The notes beneath the pieces were generated by a model. That model searched no databases. It had not been told where the DNA came from and worked only from the letters and a program-made list of their open reading frames with translations. The position numbers and the translations under genes were made by a program. A stretch of DNA of 20,018 nt from Ichthyosporea sp. XGB-2017a (taxonomy: Eukaryota; Opisthokonta; Ichthyosporea). Location of the stretch: assembly GCA_002811675.1 (NCBI GenBank), contig PDIM01010391.1:1-20018 (forward strand). The letters run 5' to 3'. Positions 16,763 to 20,018 of the stretch are shown here, piece by piece (positions within the stretch are counted from its first letter, which is position 1; every line of letters starts with the position of its first letter).

Positions 16763-17031
16763 GATTTTACTCTAAAGCCTTTACTGATATCGAGATCTAT
16801 CGAGTTTCAAAAAGATTCTTTGCTTTCCTACTCGTGGTTTGCTGTGTAAAACTGTCCTGGCGTGAGTGGACTCATTATTCATATCCAATTTTCAGTATTG
16901 GATGGTCGGAGTATCGAAATTTGAAAAACTCATCCTTCCCGTTTCCCTCCAACCGGCAACAACAGCCCTGCGGAGAAAATTCGAATTCGCCCCTCCCTTA
17001 TTCAGACAGCCCCATGTACAGTGGGCATCAT
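16763..17031. other. Intergenic between two minus-strand genes
   Basis: It should hold the promoter of the small cysteine-rich gene and the 3' end of the beta-helix gene. No canonical AATAAA was found close after the beta-helix stop. The short plus-strand frames here have no recognisable content. ATCGAG occurs twice within 16789-16806. Confidence 0.35.
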
Positions 17032-18141
17032 CTATTCCTTTACTGGCGCATTGTCCTTGACACATTGAGCATACTCCGATGAAGCAATCTTGAATTTGGG
17101 AGTTCCTCCGTTTGTCTTACATCCCAAGCAGAGGAGTTTACCAAATACTGCTACATCGTATTCAGCTCCAGCGGGCTTCAGGTTGACATCAAACACAGCG
17201 ACAGTCCCTCCTTCTCTAACGGTGGGTTTGTCACCTGAGCCCGGCATCTCCATTGTGGTTTTATCAAATGTCATTTGCGAATTGCGTGAGCAGTAGAATG
17301 GAATTGGATATCCTTTCATAATATTTGAAGTTATAGTATTGCCCGCATTTACATTGACATTACTGAACTCACTCGCGGAAAGTCCATAGGTTGCACGGGC
17401 ACTGCTGCTAGTGACAGCATTAATACCATTGATGGTAATAACAGATGCGTATCTTGCAGTGGCAATTTTTTGGCAGTTAGTCATGGTCACTTCTCTCATC
17501 GATACAAATGCATTGTTTGAAGAATAAACAGGTAAAGCAAAATTTTTAAACTCCACATTCTCCAATGCTACTGAAGATCCTTCAACTCGAACTGCAACAT
17601 CGCTAGTAGATGATGCGGTGTTTTCAAAGAGGATGTTTTTAAACGTCAATCCAGTTGCTCCACTTCGGATTGCAATCATTTCTTCGTCATCAGTTTGTAA
17701 AATGGTTCCACTTCCGCCAGTACTGCCTTCAATTGTCACGCGTCCTCCATACGGAAAAGCATTCAGATTATACTTGGATAATGGAAAGGTACCTGCAGCG
17801 ATGGAGATGGTAAACGACGCAGAGTCAGCCAGTCGGTAAGTACTTAAAGCATCTAATGCCTCAGCGACAGTAGCAAAATCTGCGGAAGGCCCAACAGTTC
17901 TCGTTGATCCAGAGGTCAGGACAACCTTATTCAAAGTATCTAGAGTGGAGGTCAATGACGATGGGAGCTCCAGGTTTGCAGCATATACCTTTGTTCCATT
18001 CAGGTGTATTGTTGAATCCGCTATAACGTGATAAGCGCCATCAATCACTTGGGTGGTGACAGTTGCACCACGGGAAGCTGATGCACAGACGGCCAAAAAA
18101 ATGGCAGCAACCAAAAGTGTATATTTTGTTGAGCGTGACAT
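17032..18141 (-). CDS. Secreted right-handed beta-helix (pectate-lyase-like fold) protein
   Basis: ATG at 18139-18141 to TAG at 17032-17034, 369 aa. The N-terminus LLVAAIFLAVCASASRG is a typical signal peptide with cleavage near residues 23-25. Residues about 85-120 read as the opening of a pectinesterase or pectate-lyase-type solenoid (FATVAEALDALSTYR, then SFTISIAAGTFPLS). The regular coils that follow include GRVTIEGSTGGSGTILQT, LTFKNILFENTA and VALENVEFKNFA. This is the usual phasing of the parallel beta-helix superfamily, whose members bind or cleave polysaccharides. I cannot see a convincing catalytic set (no clear pectinesterase Asp/Arg motif), so it may be a binding or surface protein. 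The C-terminus has a cysteine group (LLCLGCK, QCVK). Such proteins are frequent in bacteria and phages, so transfer is possible. Confidence 0.78.
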   Translation of the reverse strand: MSRSTKYTLLVAAIFLAVCASASRGATVTTQVIDGAYHVIADSTIHLNGTKVYAANLELPSSLTSTLDTLNKVVLTSGSTRTVGPSADFATVAEALDALSTYRLADSASFTISIAAGTFPLSKYNLNAFPYGGRVTIEGSTGGSGTILQTDDEEMIAIRSGATGLTFKNILFENTASSTSDVAVRVEGSSVALENVEFKNFALPVYSSNNAFVSMREVTMTNCQKIATARYASVITINGINAVTSSSARATYGLSASEFSNVNVNAGNTITSNIMKGYPIPFYCSRNSQMTFDKTTMEMPGSGDKPTVREGGTVAVFDVNLKPAGAEYDVAVFGKLLCLGCKTNGGTPKFKIASSEYAQCVKDNAPVKE

Positions 18142-20018
18142 TGAGGAAAAGACTGGAGACAGATAAGATTTAAATTTGAGAATCAGGTTGTTTGAAAGAA
18201 CACGCTTAGATTATTAAAAGTTTTTAACTTGAACAGCTAATTGTTCTTTTCGCCATCCTGACTGGACCCTTTTATAACGGGTGGCTTGGGAAAATAATGG
18301 CTGAGGTAAGGAACGAAACAAAGAAATTTTGCTAACGTCGCCATTAACAAACAACTTTCCACAAAGCTAAAGCTGTGACTTGAGATACAAAATGGTTATC
18401 TCTCTTTGCGGTCGATTTGATAATTTATTGCTTTCACTTTTAACAGCGCAGATGACCAATATTTGTGACTCATGAGCCGCCAGTTAAATTATGAATTAAG
18501 ATAGTCAGATGTGGTTGAAAAATCACCCCGTGACTGAAGAAATAGGACTTTAAAAACAAAATACAGCCATTGAGTCATTGAGTGCATCTGAAATTCAAAC
18601 CTTGACGGACCCTTTGAATAGGTCCTGTAAACCACATTTCCTCCATTGACTTGATATGAACAACTCAAGATGAAACAAGCACGCAACACTCTGCAGCGCA
18701 GTGGCGATTGGTAGTTTAGTACCTCAGTATAGCTTTACTTTTCTTTCTCCTATGTGGTATCATGTTAATTTTCAAACACAAAAGACTGCTATAGTTTCAA
18801 TGGATCTTTTTGCAGGGGCTTATTTTTACTGCTCAACCTCCCAACAGCAATTAAATCATTGTTTGCACTAGCTACTAGATAGCTACTAGAAGGGGATTGC
18901 CTAACAAGGATGTCTCTCGTACAGAATAAATAACTCTACACACGATTAAGCAAATAACCCCCCACCAAGAACCTTTTATAACACAACGCCCCGCCACTTG
19001 TCCCACAATACCACCCCCCTCGTTGCGTCACCATTACCTGCATACAGCAGCTCCTCGTCAAAGTACACTCTTCCAGCCCCAGAGTCAGCCCTACTGTGTT
19101 TTTGCTTTTTCGTACACCCCACATTGTCAGTTTCTTGTCTTAATGAAAGAGCAGGTGAAAGAGCATGCCTTTTATTCACTTCTTTAAACTCAGTTGACTT
19201 GGAATAGCTTTCGGTATACTGATTCGTTTTGCACTTAATCCAAAATCACCCCGCTGTCCCTCTCTATCAACCCGAAGCTTCAACTCGCTCCAACCCTGCT
19301 CCAACCAGCGGAACTCCTCCTGGCCTTCAGGGAAGTGAGTTACCTATCTCTAGTATCCTGCGTGTAATTCTCGGCCAACCAATTCTTAAAGGACATGTTC
19401 CAGTCGGCTATAGTTGTGGTGTAGCATTGGCAGCGTTGTTTTTCAGTGGAAGCCCTTGGAATTTGGTAATTTGGCACACACAGCGCCCGAAAGAATGCAA
19501 CGCAGTTATCACAACGGCTACTTAGGCGATAATTATTCTGTAGGTATAGCATTTAACAAATGTTTAGAGCTTAATACAAATTACTTTCAAGATAAAATAT
19601 CATTTTATACCAGGATGCTCCCAGAAAATTGTTCAAAACACCGCCCCTGCTTCCACTGTCTTCAATTGTGAGAGGTCAACTCAATGAAAACAAAATTGAT
19701 TGTATTACAAATTGCCTCAAGTTTACGGAAGGTAGTGATAATGACTGTTTATCAGTTTGTGGAATGTGTGAAGTCTCTATGTCTTTACCTAGAGGTATGC
19801 AAAGAGTTACTCGTATATTTCGTTTACAACCCTGATATTGTTAACACAAAAAGAAAAAACAAAAGGAGTTTTGTGTGCACGTGGTCGAAAAAAGTAAATT
19901 CGTTGAAAAGTGAAATTTTCCCGCCAAAAAAGCCGAAAAGAAAAAAAAAATTACGTAATTGTAAAAAAAAAGATTACGTAGTTTTTTCACTTTTCATTCT
20001 AACGAAAGAGTTTTAATT
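18142..20018. other. Long stretch without a defensible gene
   Basis: The beginning should contain the promoter of the beta-helix gene (TATCTG on the minus strand, as CAGATA at 18160-18165, 19 bases upstream of its ATG). On the minus strand at 19340-19552 a 70-codon frame (cysteine-containing, ending NYTQDTRDR) is followed in another frame, down to about 19185, by a further 55 codons of charged sequence starting VTHFPEGQEEF, with GTAACT at the junction. These could be exons or remnants, but no motif supports a call. The last 200 bases are A-rich with TTACGTAA at 19951-19958. Confidence 0.35.
18870..18890. repeat. Two tandem copies of an 11-base unit
   Basis: AGCTACTAGA occurs at 18870-18879 and again at 18881-18890, a period of 11 bases. 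It is too short to assign a function. Confidence 0.7.

Noticed and set aside
5144-18165. TATCTG about 20 bases upstream of two minus-strand ATGs (5144-5149 and 18160-18165)
   Set aside because: It is absent in the same form from the other genes in the window, so two occurrences of a six-base word are not enough to call a core promoter element.
19229-19525. Plus-strand frame of 98 codons with a proline-rich start
   Set aside because: No motif was seen; the opposite strand is equally open and looks at least as protein-like.

Overview
The window is the left end of a linear eukaryotic chromosome. Bases 1-165 are a C-rich CCCTAA array (TTAGGG on the other strand) that becomes degenerate inward, and the frame of the first gene runs straight into it. 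The genome looks like that of a unicellular eukaryote: genes are compact, long frames lack introns (one uninterrupted 5.4 kb gene), 3' ends carry short AATAAA signals (one overlaps its stop codon), and the standard genetic code fits every frame. I cannot name the organism; nothing here fixes it beyond a protist-like, intron-poor nuclear genome.

Layout. 1-2564: telomere, then a secreted-type gene with a C-terminal cysteine-rich GCC2/GCC3-like tail, apparently cut at its 5' side by the telomere. 2565-4600: little coding sequence, a probable retroelement RNase H relic (3269-3619, +) and an orphan reading frame (3853-4230, -). 4599-6143: a small secreted four-cysteine protein gene (-) and a frameshifted duplicate of it. 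6676-8305: a minus-strand locus whose frame is broken once by a +1 shift and once by an in-frame TAA, either a spliced or recoded gene or a young pseudogene. 8306-10010: no clear gene; a doubtful non-LTR retroelement remnant followed by a 25-base A-run. 10030-10210: a dense cluster of CCAAT boxes and CRE-like TGACGTCA sites. 10603-16017: one full-length ABCA-type ABC transporter (1804 aa) with an unusual membrane-spanning C-terminal extension. 16352-18141: two minus-strand secreted-protein genes, one small and cysteine-rich, one a right-handed beta-helix protein. 18142-20018: no gene I can defend.

The recognisable products share one theme: they act at or outside the cell surface (one large membrane transporter and four proteins that are secreted or look secreted), which suits a subtelomeric accessory region. 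No operon-like or pathway relationship is visible. No tRNA, rRNA or CRISPR was found. The items most worth a second look are the telomere-fused gene, the split 8305-6676 locus, the extra C-terminal membrane domain of the ABCA protein, the CRE/CCAAT cluster, and the duplicated four-cysteine secreted family.
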